From Numidum massiliense (GTDB lineage Bacteria; Bacillota; Bacilli; Thermoactinomycetales; Novibacillaceae): DNA of 64,000 bases. Of this stretch, positions 26,874 to 38,793 are shown piece after piece. The notes below the pieces were generated by a model. It was not told the DNA's origin. It saw only the letters and a list, made by a program, of their open reading frames with translations, and searched no databases. The first letter of the stretch is position 1; each line of letters begins with the position of its first letter. Location: NCBI RefSeq assembly GCF_001375555.1, contig NZ_CTDZ01000009.1, positions 3,403,758 to 3,467,757 of the forward strand, given 5' to 3'. A program made the translations under genes and the position numbers.

Positions 26874-26912
26874 AAAAAGGCATCGCCCCTCAATAGGATC
26901 GATGCCTTTGCC
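26874..26912. terminator. bidirectional terminator between the HPr gene and clpP
   Basis: A 10-bp stem AAAGGCATCG (26876-26885) with CGATGCCTTT (26900-26909) has an A-run on the left and a CCTTTT region on the right. It ends two convergent genes. Confidence 0.85.
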
Positions 26913-26943
26913 TTTTGCCTTTTGTCGTTTATTTGTTGTCTGT

Positions 26944-27537
26944 TTATTTGTTGTCCGGTTTTTGGCGAATAATGTCGTCGACTAAACCGTACGCTTTCGT
27001 TTCTTCCGCGCTCATAAAGTAATCGCGATCGGTGTCCCGTTCAATTTTTTCCAGAGGTTGGCCGGTGCGCTCCGCCAGAATCGCATTGAGGCGTTCGCGG
27101 GCGCGCAAAATGCGTTTCGCGCGGATCTCGATGTCAGACGCCTGCCCTTCGGCACCGCCGAGGGGTTGGTGGATCATCACTTCGCTATTGGGGAGCACGA
27201 AGCGTTTCCCTTTCTCCCCCGCAGCGAGCAAGAAAGCGCCCATGGAAGCGGCCAATCCGACGCAAATCGTCGAGACGTCCGCTTTAATGAGTTGCATCGT
27301 GTCGTAAATAGCCATCCCTGCCGTAATCGACCCGCCAGGGCTGTTAATGTACAGCGAAATGTCTTTATCCGCGTTTTCTGCGTCTAAAAAGAGCAACTGC
27401 GCGATGACTGTGTTGGCGACGTTGTCGTCAATCGCACTGCCGAGAAAAATGATGCGATCTTTGAGCAAACGCGAATATATATCGTAGGCGCGTTCGCCGC
27501 GGTTCGTTTGCTCGATCACTGTTGGAACTAACGTCAT
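26944..27537 (-). CDS. clpP: ATP-dependent Clp protease proteolytic subunit
   Basis: ClpP forms the 14-subunit proteolytic chamber used by ClpC, ClpX and ClpE. The catalytic serine lies in [14 protein letters not shown], the histidine in VMIHQPLGG and the aspartate in DRDYFMSA; the axial region [16 protein letters not shown] is typical. The length of 197 residues is standard. The minus-strand promoter carries a CtsR operator overlapping its -35, so heat and protein-stress control is expected. The ribosome-binding site is GAGGGGG. Confidence 0.98.
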   Translation of the reverse strand: MTLVPTVIEQTNRGERAYDIYSRLLKDRIIFLGSAIDDNVANTVIAQLLFLDAENADKDISLYINSPGGSITAGMAIYDTMQLIKADVSTICVGLAASMGAFLLAAGEKGKRFVLPNSEVMIHQPLGGAEGQASDIEIRAKRILRARERLNAILAERTGQPLEKIERDTDRDYFMSAEETKAYGLVDDIIRQKPDNK

Positions 27538-27578
27538 ATGTGGAACCCCCTCAATAGTTTGTCATCTTTCCTGTTCTT

Positions 27579-27618
27579 ATTGTAACCTTTTGTAACCCTT
27601 TGGTCAAGAAAGGTCAAA
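27579..27618 (-). promoter_or_regulatory. clpP promoter with CtsR operator
   Basis: On the minus strand TTGACC (27602-27607) and TACAAT (27579-27584) are 17 bases apart. On the plus strand 27602-27618 reads GGTCAAG-AAA-GGTCAAA, matching the CtsR tandem heptad A/GGTCAAA-NAN-A/GGTCAAA at 13 of 14 positions. Repression would block the -35. Confidence 0.85.
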
Positions 27619-27823
27619 CGCGTCTTAAGGCTGTAAATTTGCGATGGACGCGCTTCAGACGATGTCTTATGTAACGAAGTGGAGCTATTTTCTATTGTAT
27701 ACCACATTGTCGATTTCGATAAACGCGTTTGCGGCTGGGCGCGGCCTAGAAGCCGCCGACCGGTCACATACGCGAAGCGACTGACTGCCAATGACGGGAC
27801 AGCGTACGAAGCGCTTCAAATGA

Positions 27824-27854
27824 GAAAAGCCAACCGCGGAGAACGCAGTTGGCT
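27824..27854 (-). terminator. terminator of tRNA-Arg
   Basis: Read on the minus strand, AGCCAAC-TGCG pairs with CGC-GGTTGGCT and is followed by TTTTC. It lies 10 bases beyond the tRNA 3' end. Confidence 0.85.
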
Positions 27855-27863
27855 AATTACTGT

Positions 27864-27938
27864 TGGCGCGCCTACCAGGATTCGAACCTGGGCACCTGGT
27901 TCCGGAGACCAGTGCTCTATCCCCTGAGCTATAGGCGC
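27864..27938 (-). tRNA. tRNA-Arg (anticodon CCG)
   Basis: The minus strand gives a complete cloverleaf: acceptor GCGCCTA/TAGGCGC, D-arm GCTC...GAGC, anticodon stem CTGGT/ACCAG with loop CTCCGGA (anticodon CCG, reading CGG), T-arm CCAGG-TTCGAAT-CCTGG, and encoded CCA. Confidence 0.96.
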
Positions 27939-28032
27939 ATAAACGAACAAACATTATTATATACAAAATCCGAGTAAAAAGCAAGATGGTATTGCAGGCC
28001 GTTTTTGCTTATCATAAAGGTAGGTGATTGCG

Positions 28033-29385
28033 ATGCAAACTGGCTTACATTTAGTGCAAGAGCAAAGACAACAATTGGTGATGACGCCAGAATTGCGCCA
28101 GGCGCTCTCTGTACTGCAGTATTCCGCCACCGAGTTAAACGCTTACTTGCAAGAGCAAGTGCTGGAAAATCCGGTACTCGATATAGCGGAGCAACCGGTG
28201 AAGAAAGGAGCGGGCGAAGGCGACGTATATGCGACGTCTTGGCACGGCGTTACCCGGTCGTCGCGCCGCAGTGAAGGCGAACTAGACAAGTGGTGGGAAA
28301 ACGTCAGTGGCGAGCAGACGCTTCCCGAGCATATGGAGGAGCAGCTGCGCTTTAGTGAATTGGACGCCGCCGAACGGAAAATCGCGCGGTTTATAATTGG
28401 CCTTCTCGATGAACGAGGGTATATAAACATTTCTGTCCAGGATATATGTAAACGTTTTGATATTGAGGGAGTAGACGCGGAACGCGTGATCCACACGTTG
28501 CAGCAGTTTGAACCGGCAGGTATTTTTGCCCGCAATTTACAGGAATGCCTCTTACTGCAAATTGCTCGACAAAACGATCCTCATCCGCTACTCGCGGAAG
28601 TCGTCAAGCACCATTTGCAGCAGCTAGCAGATGGTAAGTGGCAACAAGTGGCGCGCGCACTTGACTGTGAATCGAGCGAGTTGCAACAAGTCGTCGAGGC
28701 GCTGCGGCGGCTAGATCCGAATCCAGGGTTGCAGTTGATCCACAAACCCGGCAACTACGTCATTCCTGATGTCGTGATCGAAGAGGTGAACGGAACGTAC
28801 GTCATCACGGTGAACGATTATTACGGTGAGCGGCTACGCATTCATCCGGAATACGAACCGCTCAGACATACGTCCGCGCAGCACTCGAAACAAGTGGCCG
28901 ATTACTTACACGACCGGTTTCAAGCAGCTGACTGGCTGTTCCGAAGTTTGGAATCGCGGCGGCAGACATTGTTAAACATTACGCGCGTTATTCTCGAGTA
29001 CCAACAACAATTTTTTAAACAAGGGATCGCCTTTTTGCGCCCGATGACACTCCTCGACGTAGCGGAGCGGCTCGAGGTGCACGAATCGACCGTCAGTCGC
29101 GCGATCCGCAATAAATACATGCAAACGCCGCGCGGGCTCGTCCTATATAAAACGTTATTTTCTAGTGGCCTAAAGACAGTCGGTGGCGGTGAGACGTCGC
29201 GCGAAGGGGTCAAACAACAAATTAAAGAGATGGTACAAACGGAAAACAAACAGCGCCCCTTTTCCGACGAACAATTGGCGCGCGCTCTAAAAAGTAAAGG
29301 TGTAAAAATATCACGACGCACGGTGGCGAAATACCGAGAAGAGCTAATGATTCCTTCCTCGACGAAGCGTCGCCGCCTTGGCTAA
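28033..29385 (+). CDS. rpoN: RNA polymerase sigma-54 factor (SigL)
   Basis: Sigma-54 directs transcription that depends on AAA+ activators; in B. subtilis SigL controls levanase and amino-acid catabolism genes. The N-terminal Gln-rich activator-interacting region is present (QEQRQQLVMTPELRQALSVLQYS), followed by the core-binding domain (LDPNPG) and the C-terminal HTH and RpoN box (SRRTVAKYREELMIPSS). ATG at 28033 follows AGGTGA. The position upstream of cggR matches B. subtilis. No sigma-54 activator gene or -24/-12 promoter was recognised in this window. Confidence 0.96.
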   Translation: MQTGLHLVQEQRQQLVMTPELRQALSVLQYSATELNAYLQEQVLENPVLDIAEQPVKKGAGEGDVYATSWHGVTRSSRRSEGELDKWWENVSGEQTLPEHMEEQLRFSELDAAERKIARFIIGLLDERGYINISVQDICKRFDIEGVDAERVIHTLQQFEPAGIFARNLQECLLLQIARQNDPHPLLAEVVKHHLQQLADGKWQQVARALDCESSELQQVVEALRRLDPNPGLQLIHKPGNYVIPDVVIEEVNGTYVITVNDYYGERLRIHPEYEPLRHTSAQHSKQVADYLHDRFQAADWLFRSLESRRQTLLNITRVILEYQQQFFKQGIAFLRPMTLLDVAERLEVHESTVSRAIRNKYMQTPRGLVLYKTLFSSGLKTVGGGETSREGVKQQIKEMVQTENKQRPFSDEQLARALKSKGVKISRRTVAKYREELMIPSSTKRRRLG

Positions 29386-29449
29386 AACGCTTTACTTAAT
29401 TAAAATATATACTATTCGTGGACGTTACGTGTCTATTTTGCAAAACAGC

Positions 29450-29479
29450 TTGCATAAGTTGCGTCAAGTTAGCTAAAAT
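29450..29479 (+). promoter_or_regulatory. cggR-gapA operon promoter
   Basis: TTGCAT (29450-29455) and TAAAAT (29474-29479) are 18 bases apart. This places the transcript start upstream of the CggR-like operator, the arrangement known in B. subtilis. Confidence 0.6.
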
Positions 29480-29517
29480 AATGGTGTGACGTATTCGTCC
29501 ACTTTTTTTACGTCCCG

Positions 29518-29548
29518 TGGGACATTATACGATACGCGGGACTATATC
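29518..29548 (+). promoter_or_regulatory. candidate CggR operator
   Basis: Direct repeats TGGGAC (29518) and CGGGAC (29537) lie 19 bp apart in the cggR leader, followed by TATATCC. The B. subtilis operator has two CGGGAC half-sites 20 bp apart between the promoter and cggR, so a roadblock-type repression site is likely. Confidence 0.6.
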
Positions 29549-29568
29549 CGACCCGAGGGGAGAAAAGC

Positions 29569-30615
29569 ATGGAGCAACTGTTGGCAATGCAAAAGCAGCT
29601 CCTGCCCGATTTACTCGATGTGATGCACACGCGGTATAACGTGCTCCATCACATCCGCCTGATGCAACCGATCGGGAGAAGGAATTTGGCTGCTGCGATG
29701 CCGATGACCGAACGCGTTCTCCGCCGCGAAGTCGATTTTCTCAAAAGCCAACAGTTAATCCAAACGGCGAGTATCGGGATGCGCTTGACGTCGGAAGGCG
29801 AGGAGCTTCTCGAAGGGATGGAGCCGTTGATCAAACGGTTGTTCGGCTTAGGGGAGATTGAGGAGGAAGTAGCCGCCGCATACGGTTTGACCGACGTCGT
29901 CATCGTTCCCGGCGACTCCGACGAATCGCCTGTTGTGAAGAAGGCGTTAGGCCGCGCAGGTGCACATATGCTCGCGTCTAAGGCGCGCAAAGGGGACGTC
30001 ATCGCCGTCAACGGGGGAACGACAGTCGCTACCGTTGCGGAAATGCTGACGGCAACCTCGACGTTAAAAGAAACAGTGTTCGTACCAGCGCGGGGAGGAC
30101 TAGGGGAAGCGGTCGAGTTGCAGGCGAGTTACCTCGCGTCCTCGATGGCAAAAAAGACGGGTGCTTCTTACAAGTTAATGCACATTCCGGAACAGATGAG
30201 CGAAGAGACGTATCATTCGTTAATGAATGAGCCGCACACGCAGGAAGTCCTGCAACTGTTGCACCGCGCCCGCATCGTCGTACACGGCATCGGCGATGCG
30301 CTAGCGATGGCTAGAAGGCGTAAAGTATCGCGGCAACGCATTGAAAAACTGTTGGCGGGTCACGCAGTCGGGGAGGCATTCGGGTACTATTTTGATCGAT
30401 GGGGCAAGTTAGTTTACCGCATGCAGACGACAGGACTGCAACTTGAGGACGTGCGTCAAGCAGACATCGTCATTGCCGTCGCAGGCGGAAAAAGTAAGGC
30501 AGCTGCCATCGCTTCAGTCTGTCGTGGGGGCAATGGCGACATTCTCGTCACAGATGAAGCAGCAGCGCGACAAATGATACATCTTTATAAAAGTGAACCA
30601 CACTTAGGAGGATGA
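29569..30615 (+). CDS. cggR: central glycolytic genes regulator CggR
   Basis: A SorC/DeoR-family repressor of 348 residues. The N-terminal winged helix (RRNLAAAMPMTERVLRREVDFLKSQQLI) is followed by a sugar-phosphate-binding domain containing VIAVNGGTTVATVAEMLT and the C-terminal IVIAVAGGKSKAAAIASVC. In B. subtilis CggR binds fructose-1,6-bisphosphate, which relieves repression of its operon. It precedes gapA by six bases and shares its operon and promoter. ATG follows GAGGGGAG. Confidence 0.96.
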   Translation: MEQLLAMQKQLLPDLLDVMHTRYNVLHHIRLMQPIGRRNLAAAMPMTERVLRREVDFLKSQQLIQTASIGMRLTSEGEELLEGMEPLIKRLFGLGEIEEEVAAAYGLTDVVIVPGDSDESPVVKKALGRAGAHMLASKARKGDVIAVNGGTTVATVAEMLTATSTLKETVFVPARGGLGEAVELQASYLASSMAKKTGASYKLMHIPEQMSEETYHSLMNEPHTQEVLQLLHRARIVVHGIGDALAMARRRKVSRQRIEKLLAGHAVGEAFGYYFDRWGKLVYRMQTTGLQLEDVRQADIVIAVAGGKSKAAAIASVCRGGNGDILVTDEAAARQMIHLYKSEPHLGG

Positions 30616-31620
<1,005 letters not shown>

Positions 31621-31736
31621 GCTTAACTGTCACATACTTTCGCTGCTTAAGGATGCGTTCAAGAGGCGCTGTTACCGGCGTATGGTAGACCTTTAGTCGC
31701 TTTTTGAACAACTTAATGACAGCGGGATATAAGAGG

Positions 31737-31765
31737 GAGGAGATGGGATGTCTCCTCTTTCCTTT
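31737..31765 (+). terminator. partial terminator or attenuator between gapA and pgk
   Basis: GAGGAGA (31737-31743) pairs with TCTCCTC (31751-31757), loop of seven, followed by TTTCCTTT. Such a site would lower readthrough from the strong cggR-gapA transcription into pgk. Confidence 0.6.
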
Positions 31766-31870
31766 GATCACAAGTTAGTACGAGACGTTTTAGTTAGACA
31801 ACACACAGGCGGGCAATGATCCGAAAAACCGTCCAAAGGATCAACTCTTACATTACGAGGAGGACTTCCC

Positions 31871-33055
31871 ATGGAAAAGCAATCCGTTCGCGACATCGAC
31901 GTACACGGCAAGCGCGTGTTTTGCCGCGTCGACTTTAACGTGCCGTTAGAAGATGGCCGCATTACTGACGATACGCGCATTCGCGCCGCATTACCGACCA
32001 TTCAATACCTCGTCGAGCGCGGGGCTAAAGTTGTTCTCGCCAGCCACTTGGGGCGTCCGAAAGGTCAAGTCGTCGAACAACTACGGCTCACTCCGGTTGC
32101 ACACCGCTTGCAAGAGCTGTTAGGAAAAGACGTACAAAAAGTAGACGAGGCAATTGGAGAAGCGGTCCAGCAAAAAGTGGCTGCCTTGTCGGAAGGCGAT
32201 GTACTGCTACTCGAAAACGTACGCTTTTACCCCGGTGAAGAAAAAAATGACGACGAACTGGCGCGCGCTTTTGCCGCTTTAGGCGACGTATTCGTCAACG
32301 ACGCTTTCGGCGCTGCCCACCGGGCGCACGCGACGACGGCAGGCATTGCGAAATACTTACCTGCTGTCGCCGGACTGCTGTTAGAAAAAGAATTAGACGT
32401 CCTCGGCAAGTCGCTCGACAAACCGGAACGACCGTTTACAGCGATAATTGGCGGGGCAAAAGTAAAAGATAAAATTGGCGTCATCGACAACTTGCTCGAC
32501 AAAGTCGACAACCTCATCATCGGCGGCGGGCTCGCCTACACGTTCGTCAAAGCGAAAGGACTGGACATCGGGAACTCGCTGTTAGAAGAAGATAAAATCG
32601 ACTTAGCGAAGCAGTTCATGGAAAAGGCAAAAGAGCGCGGCGTACGCTTTTACATGCCTGTCGACGCCGTCGTCGCCGATCGCTTCGCCCCGGATGCCGA
32701 GACGAAAGTCGTCGCGATTGAGGAAATCCCAGCGGATATGGAAGCACTTGACATTGGTCCGAAGACAGCAGACACTTATAGCGAAGTGGTTAAAAAGTCC
32801 CAGCTCGTCATTTGGAACGGACCGATGGGCGTCTTTGAATTTGACGCCTTTGCCAAAGGGACGAACGCGGTCGCACAAGCGATGGCCGACACCGTGGCAA
32901 CGACGATTATCGGTGGCGGAGATTCGGCTGCAGCAGTTGAAAAAGCGGGATTGGCTGATCAAATGACGCACATTTCGACTGGCGGCGGCGCTTCGCTCGA
33001 ATTTATGGAAGGCAAAGCGCTCCCGGGCGTCGTGGCACTAAACGACCGGAAGTAA
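31871..33055 (+). CDS. pgk: phosphoglycerate kinase
   Basis: The enzyme converts 1,3-bisphosphoglycerate and ADP to 3-phosphoglycerate and ATP. The family signature [13 protein letters not shown] is near the N-terminus; [36 protein letters not shown] and the C-terminal nucleotide-site block [16 protein letters not shown] and [12 protein letters not shown] are intact. The 394-residue length is standard. ATG follows ACGAGGAGG. It is the second enzyme of the gapA-eno cluster. Confidence 0.98.
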   Translation: MEKQSVRDIDVHGKRVFCRVDFNVPLEDGRITDDTRIRAALPTIQYLVERGAKVVLASHLGRPKGQVVEQLRLTPVAHRLQELLGKDVQKVDEAIGEAVQQKVAALSEGDVLLLENVRFYPGEEKNDDELARAFAALGDVFVNDAFGAAHRAHATTAGIAKYLPAVAGLLLEKELDVLGKSLDKPERPFTAIIGGAKVKDKIGVIDNLLDKVDNLIIGGGLAYTFVKAKGLDIGNSLLEEDKIDLAKQFMEKAKERGVRFYMPVDAVVADRFAPDAETKVVAIEEIPADMEALDIGPKTADTYSEVVKKSQLVIWNGPMGVFEFDAFAKGTNAVAQAMADTVATTIIGGGDSAAAVEKAGLADQMTHISTGGGASLEFMEGKALPGVVALNDRK

Positions 33056-33110
33056 GTAAAGTAAGTTACGATGCTTTTTCCGAAGGGATTATGCAGATAG
33101 CTAGCGAGTT

Positions 33111-33231
33111 AGTGACAGACGATACGAGCCAGTGACAGTCGATCTAGTCAGCGACAGTTGACGAGCTAGTGACAATCGATCTAGTCAGTGACAGTTGGCA
33201 AATTAGCGACTGTCCATCCGATTAGTGACAG
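33111..33231 (+). repeat. seven phased copies of AGYGACAG in the pgk-tpiA gap
   Basis: The motif AGTGACAG or AGCGACAG/AGCGACTG/AGTGACAA begins at 33111, 33131, 33150, 33168, 33187, 33205 and 33224, giving steps of 20, 19, 18, 19, 18 and 19 bp. Longer flanking similarity (for example TCGATCTAGTCAG twice) indicates decayed tandem duplication. Confidence 0.88.
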
Positions 33232-33263
33232 TTGTTGAGCTGTTACTCTGAACGGCAACTGTC
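33227..33263 (+). promoter_or_regulatory. long-loop hairpin before the tpiA ribosome-binding site
   Basis: GACAGTTG (33227-33234), the right edge of the repeat array, pairs with CAACTGTC (33256-33263) across 21 bases, eight bases before AAGGAGGAG. The other array copies contain the same or similar left arm and could compete for pairing. Confidence 0.5.
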
Positions 33264-33286
33264 ATTTAGAAGGAGGAGTTCCTATT

Positions 33287-34042
33287 ATGCGTACGCCCGT
33301 CATTGCGGGAAACTGGAAAATGTATAAAACGATTGAAGAAGCACAATCGTTCTGGGCGGAGATTAGTAACCGGCAAAAGCCGGAAGGAGTAGAAGCGGTT
33401 ATTTGTGCCCCGTACCTCGCCTTACCTACTCTAGTCGACGCTGCACGCGGCAGCGGAATCGGCATCGGGGCACAAAACGCGCACTGGGAAAAAGAAGGTG
33501 CCTACACAGGTGAAATAAGTGTCAATATGCTTCAAGCACTCGGAGTCGGCTATACGATTGTCGGACACTCGGAACGGCGCGCCTATTATGCGGAAACGGA
33601 TGGGACGGTCAACAAAAAGACGAAAGCATTACTCGCGGCCAATATTATTCCGATCGTCTGCGTCGGCGAACAGCTCGCTGAACGGGAAAGCGGCGAGACG
33701 AAACGCGTCGTCGAACAACAAGTGAAAGGTGCATTAGACGAGGTACCTGCAGAGGATGTCAAGCGCATCATCATCGCTTATGAACCTGTATGGGCGATCG
33801 GGACAGGAAAAACGGCGACCGCAGAAGATGCGGGTGGCGTGATCCACTTCATTCGCCAGCTGATCGCCGAATTGTACGATGCAGAGACGGCCGCAGCGGT
33901 GCGCATTCAGTACGGCGGCAGCGTCAAGCCGAACAACATCGCCAGTTTCATGGCACACGAAGACATTGACGGCGCGTTAGTCGGCGGGGCTAGCCTCGAT
34001 CCAGCATCGTACTGGGCACTCGTAGAAGCAGCCAAACAGTAG
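33287..34042 (+). CDS. tpiA: triosephosphate isomerase
   Basis: A TIM-barrel enzyme interconverting dihydroxyacetone phosphate and glyceraldehyde-3-phosphate. The catalytic lysine lies in AGNWKMYKT, the histidine in IVGHSERRAYY and the glutamate in IAYEPVWAIGTGKTAT; the phosphate loop is QYGGSVKPNN. Its length of 251 residues is standard. ATG follows AAGGAGGAG; gpmI follows after 12 bp. Confidence 0.98.
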   Translation: MRTPVIAGNWKMYKTIEEAQSFWAEISNRQKPEGVEAVICAPYLALPTLVDAARGSGIGIGAQNAHWEKEGAYTGEISVNMLQALGVGYTIVGHSERRAYYAETDGTVNKKTKALLAANIIPIVCVGEQLAERESGETKRVVEQQVKGALDEVPAEDVKRIIIAYEPVWAIGTGKTATAEDAGGVIHFIRQLIAELYDAETAAAVRIQYGGSVKPNNIASFMAHEDIDGALVGGASLDPASYWALVEAAKQ

Positions 34043-34054
34043 GAGGTTACGACT

Positions 34055-35608
34055 ATGGCAGCACCAAAACCGGTGGCGCTCATTATTTTAGACGGCTTCG
34101 GCTTGCGCGAAGAACAGAAGGGCAATGCCGTCGCGCAGGCACACAAGCCGAATTTTGACCGATACTGGAATAAGTATCCGCACGCGATCTTGCGCGCTTC
34201 GGGCGAGGCGGTCGGTTTGCCGGACGGGCAAATGGGGAACTCGGAAGTCGGACATTTAAACATTGGCGCCGGACGCGTCGTGTACCAAGACTTAACCCGC
34301 ATTACGAAAGCGATCGAAGAGGGCTCGTTTTTCCAAAACGAGCGGTTGCTTCAGGCGGTTGAGCAGGCGAAAGAAAAGGGCGGGGCGCTCCACGTCATGG
34401 GCCTGTTATCGGACGGCGGCGTGCACAGCCACCAGCGCCACTTGTACGCGCTACTCCGCTTGGCGAAAGAACAAGGCGTTGCGCGCGTTTACGTCCATGC
34501 CTTTCTAGACGGTCGCGATGTCACACCCGACAGCGGCGTCGGCTTTTTACAACAGTTACAAAAAGAAATGGACGCCATCGGCGTCGGCGAACTCGCTTCA
34601 GTGCAAGGGCGCTATTACGCGATGGATCGCGACAAGCGGTGGGAGCGCGTCGAAAAGGCCTACAACGCTATTCTTTTAGGGGAGGGCAAGCCGACGAACG
34701 ACGCGGTGCAAGCCGTGCGCGATTCGTACGCTGCAGGTGTGTACGATGAATTTGTCGAGCCGATCGTCTGTGTCGATCAAGGCGGCCAACCAGTCGGTGT
34801 ACTAGGTGACGGTGATGCAGCGATTTGCTTTAACTTCCGTCCGGATCGCATGATCCAATTGTCGCTCGCGTTAACCGACCCCGATTTTGCCGGCTTTGTG
34901 CGTAAAAAAGTGGCGCGCGATCTGACGTACGTCTGTATGACGAAATACAGTGACGACATTCCCGCCCCGATCGCTTTTCCGCCGAACCAACCGCAGGAAA
35001 CGTTAGGGGAAATCGTCAGCGACGCAGGTTTGCAGCAGTTGCGCATCGCCGAAACGGAAAAATATCCGCACGTCACCTTTTTCTTCAACGGCGGTCGCGA
35101 AGCGGAATTTCCAGGGGAGCGGCGCATTCTAATAAATTCGCCAAAAGTGGCGACGTACGACTTAAAACCGGAAATGAGTGCCTACGAAGTGACGGAAGCA
35201 CTCGTGCCAGAAATCGAGTCGGAGACGCTCGACATGATTATCCTCAACTTCGCCAATCCGGACATGGTCGGCCATTCCGGGAAGTTGGAACCGACAGTTC
35301 GCGCGGTCGAAGCGGTCGACGAATGTCTCGGTAAAGTCGTTGACGCCATTTTGCGCGTCGATGGGGTGGCGATCATTATTGCCGACCACGGCAACGCCGA
35401 CATGGTGACAGACGAAGAAGGGCACCCCGTCACCGCGCACACGACATTTCCGGTACCGTTCATCGTGACGAAAGAGGGACTCACGTTGCGCAGTGAAGGG
35501 ATTTTAGCCGATATTGCCCCGACGATGTTGCAGCTGATGCGACAGCCGCAACCTGAGGCGATGACCGGAAAGAGTATGATTGTGACCACCGAAGACGAAC
35601 AGAATTAA
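34055..35608 (+). CDS. gpmI: 2,3-bisphosphoglycerate-independent phosphoglycerate mutase
   Basis: This manganese-dependent alkaline-phosphatase-superfamily enzyme interconverts 3- and 2-phosphoglycerate. It has the metal site [11 protein letters not shown], the nucleophilic serine in [15 protein letters not shown], and C-terminal metal ligands in [12 protein letters not shown] and [11 protein letters not shown] followed by [10 protein letters not shown]. The 517-residue length is typical. The Bacillus enzyme is pH-sensitive and important in sporulation. ATG follows TAGGAGG. Confidence 0.98.
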   Translation: MAAPKPVALIILDGFGLREEQKGNAVAQAHKPNFDRYWNKYPHAILRASGEAVGLPDGQMGNSEVGHLNIGAGRVVYQDLTRITKAIEEGSFFQNERLLQAVEQAKEKGGALHVMGLLSDGGVHSHQRHLYALLRLAKEQGVARVYVHAFLDGRDVTPDSGVGFLQQLQKEMDAIGVGELASVQGRYYAMDRDKRWERVEKAYNAILLGEGKPTNDAVQAVRDSYAAGVYDEFVEPIVCVDQGGQPVGVLGDGDAAICFNFRPDRMIQLSLALTDPDFAGFVRKKVARDLTYVCMTKYSDDIPAPIAFPPNQPQETLGEIVSDAGLQQLRIAETEKYPHVTFFFNGGREAEFPGERRILINSPKVATYDLKPEMSAYEVTEALVPEIESETLDMIILNFANPDMVGHSGKLEPTVRAVEAVDECLGKVVDAILRVDGVAIIIADHGNADMVTDEEGHPVTAHTTFPVPFIVTKEGLTLRSEGILADIAPTMLQLMRQPQPEAMTGKSMIVTTEDEQN

Positions 35609-35780
35609 GGCAGAGATCAGCCTCTGAAGTAAAGGAAAATGCGTCGTCCTATGGTAAATGTTTTAAATTGGCGTGCGCTAAGCGCGTGATAATGCTGGCA
35701 TATGCAATGTGATCCGATGGATGAGCGACAAACGCGTTACTGAAACAGCTGTTGCTGTTAAACCCTTAAGGAGGTAGTAA

Positions 35781-37335
<1,555 letters not shown>

Positions 37336-37382
37336 TTTAGCGACGTCGAATAAGCTACTCGGCTGATATGACATAAAATAAG

Positions 37383-37422
37383 AGCTATCCTTTCTCCTAG
37401 GGAGAGAAGGGATAGCTTTTTT
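37383..37422 (+). terminator. terminator of the glycolytic operon
   Basis: AGCTATCC-TTTCTCC pairs with GGAGAGAAG-GGATAGCT, followed by six Ts. It lies after the eno repeat array. Confidence 0.9.
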
Positions 37423-37495
37423 CACGAGGCAAAGTCCTCAAATGCCGTAACGTGTCAGCTTAATCAAATGTGAAAAACAATTTTTGCAAATACAG

Positions 37496-37524
37496 TTGAC
37501 GCGATAGATTAAATAATTTATAAT
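37496..37524 (+). promoter_or_regulatory. promoter of the small AT-richer island
   Basis: TTGACG (37496-37501) and TATAAT (37519-37524) are 17 bases apart, with an AT-rich spacer. Confidence 0.85.
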
Positions 37525-37575
37525 AGTGTTCAGTTTATAAATGATAGCGCATACATTCCCGTTAGGGGGAGAGAC

Positions 37576-37917
37576 TTGCCAAAGAAAGTATTAATTATTA
37601 TTGTCGCTGTGATTGCAATCGGGGGGATAATAACTGTGGTCAAAGCATATGAAGAGAAGGATTTTGTAGAACAGAATCGGGAAAAAATTGAAGAGCGGGT
37701 GCGAGGTTACATTACACCCTATAAGCTCGATTCGGATAATATAGAAATTAGGAACATCGGCAAACCCCTACAGTTGCCAACGGGGGAAAAAGTGTTCAGC
37801 ATAGACATTGAGTATACGGGGTTCCCTTATTTCACTATGATTTTGAGAGGTAATGCGGATACCCTTGGCATGAACGAACCTACAGATCATATTATTGTTG
37901 AGATAGCCGACCATTGA
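37576..37917 (+). CDS. hypothetical membrane-anchored protein, likely truncated by frameshift
   Basis: A 113-residue ORF starting at TTG after AGGGGGAGAG. It has one N-terminal hydrophobic helix (VLIIIVAVIAIGGIITVV) and an acidic, exported-looking domain. I do not recognise the family. Coherent coding sequence continues past its stop in another frame (see the next entry), so the ORF is probably the N-terminal part of a longer gene of about 235 residues. The codon use is AT-richer than in the glycolytic genes. Confidence 0.55.
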   Translation: MPKKVLIIIVAVIAIGGIITVVKAYEEKDFVEQNREKIEERVRGYITPYKLDSDNIEIRNIGKPLQLPTGEKVFSIDIEYTGFPYFTMILRGNADTLGMNEPTDHIIVEIADH

Positions 37918-38298
37918 CTACTTAAGGGGCCTCGGAATTATTGATCCAATTCGTCCCGAAGACACAAAGGTAAAATATTTTGACACAAGCGTTGGACTTA
38001 ATTCCGAAATAAACCGCGACCTAAAAAGGGCGTTTAATGAAAGTGACGAGACGATTAATAAGTTAAGGCAATATATTCGAGACAACATCGAGTTAATTAA
38101 GAAGTTGGATACGAACATTCACATTATAGGAACTAAGAAGGGCATTGATGAGCAAAAAGCCGGAGAAATAAAAAAGAGCTTATGAATATTCTACCCAAAG
38201 GAAAGTATTACGTTAGTTTAGATAAGGGACTTAAAGACAGGTGTACCTAAAGAAGGTCTTTATAAAACTATAGAAATTAAGAGAGGTGCCGGAAAATG
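37907..38298 (+). pseudogene. frameshifted continuation of the 37576 gene
   Basis: Three overlapping frames give uninterrupted protein-like sequence: YLRGLGIIDPIRPED through to KKSL (37916-38184), MNILPKGKYYVSLDKGLK (38182 onward), and GVPKEGLYKTIEIKRGAGK ending in TGA at 38298. Single-base shifts at about 37914, in an A-run near 38170, and near 38242 would restore one frame. The final TGA overlaps the next start as ATGA, the usual sign of coupled genes, which supports this having been one gene. It may be decay or assembly error. Confidence 0.6.
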
Positions 38299-38601
38299 AC
38301 GAGGTCGTTTACGCCAGGGGAACACCAGCCTATAAGTATGGATGCTAGTTATTGGGCAGAGAACTATGTAAGAGAGGTTCAACAAATAAAAAGTGAAGCG
38401 GATATTGAAAACCTTAAAACAAATATGGTGAAAGAATACCGTAGGTATTTGAACGATGAAAGCATTAACCTCGTAGAAGGTGTTCCACAACATTGGAAAG
38501 ACACCGCGATGGTCGGTATTAAAAAGTTAAAATGGGAATCCGAAACGGGTTTTCACGCCAATGCAATTACGAGGGAAAATTTCCGCAAGACGTTCGTATA
38601 A
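38296..38601 (+). CDS. hypothetical protein
   Basis: A soluble, charged 101-residue protein with no signal peptide. Its start overlaps the end of the frameshifted gene by ATGA, with GAGGTG upstream. No family is recognised. Because it is intact while its partner is broken, it may depend on reinitiation or may be losing function too. Confidence 0.55.
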   Translation: MTRSFTPGEHQPISMDASYWAENYVREVQQIKSEADIENLKTNMVKEYRRYLNDESINLVEGVPQHWKDTAMVGIKKLKWESETGFHANAITRENFRKTFV

Positions 38602-38605
38602 CAAA

Positions 38606-38642
38606 CACCCTACCTCAGCCGGTCGTGGACAAAGGTAGGGTG
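38606..38642. other. 10-bp-stem hairpin after the hypothetical gene
   Basis: CACCCTACCT (38606-38615) pairs perfectly with AGGTAGGGTG (38633-38642). There is no T-tract, so the site is not a classic terminator although it lies in the right place to end the island. Confidence 0.5.
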
Positions 38643-38793
38643 CAACCTCATAGGGATCGATGCCATTAACGCTTCATACAACTGATTTTTCAACTACTCA
38701 CACGAGCATATACTAACCCATGGAGGCTGGCGACATGTTCATACAGATTTTTTTACTCGATCAGCTTTTGCCACCACACTAACACACACTAAC

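Noticed and set aside
27679-27927. Open frame running into tRNA-Arg on the plus strand
   Set aside because: It overlaps the tRNA and its terminator and has no ribosome-binding site.
33111-33231. Phased repeats considered as a CRISPR array
   Set aside because: Repeats are 8 bases with 10-12-base gaps and the gaps are similar to one another; no cas genes are present.
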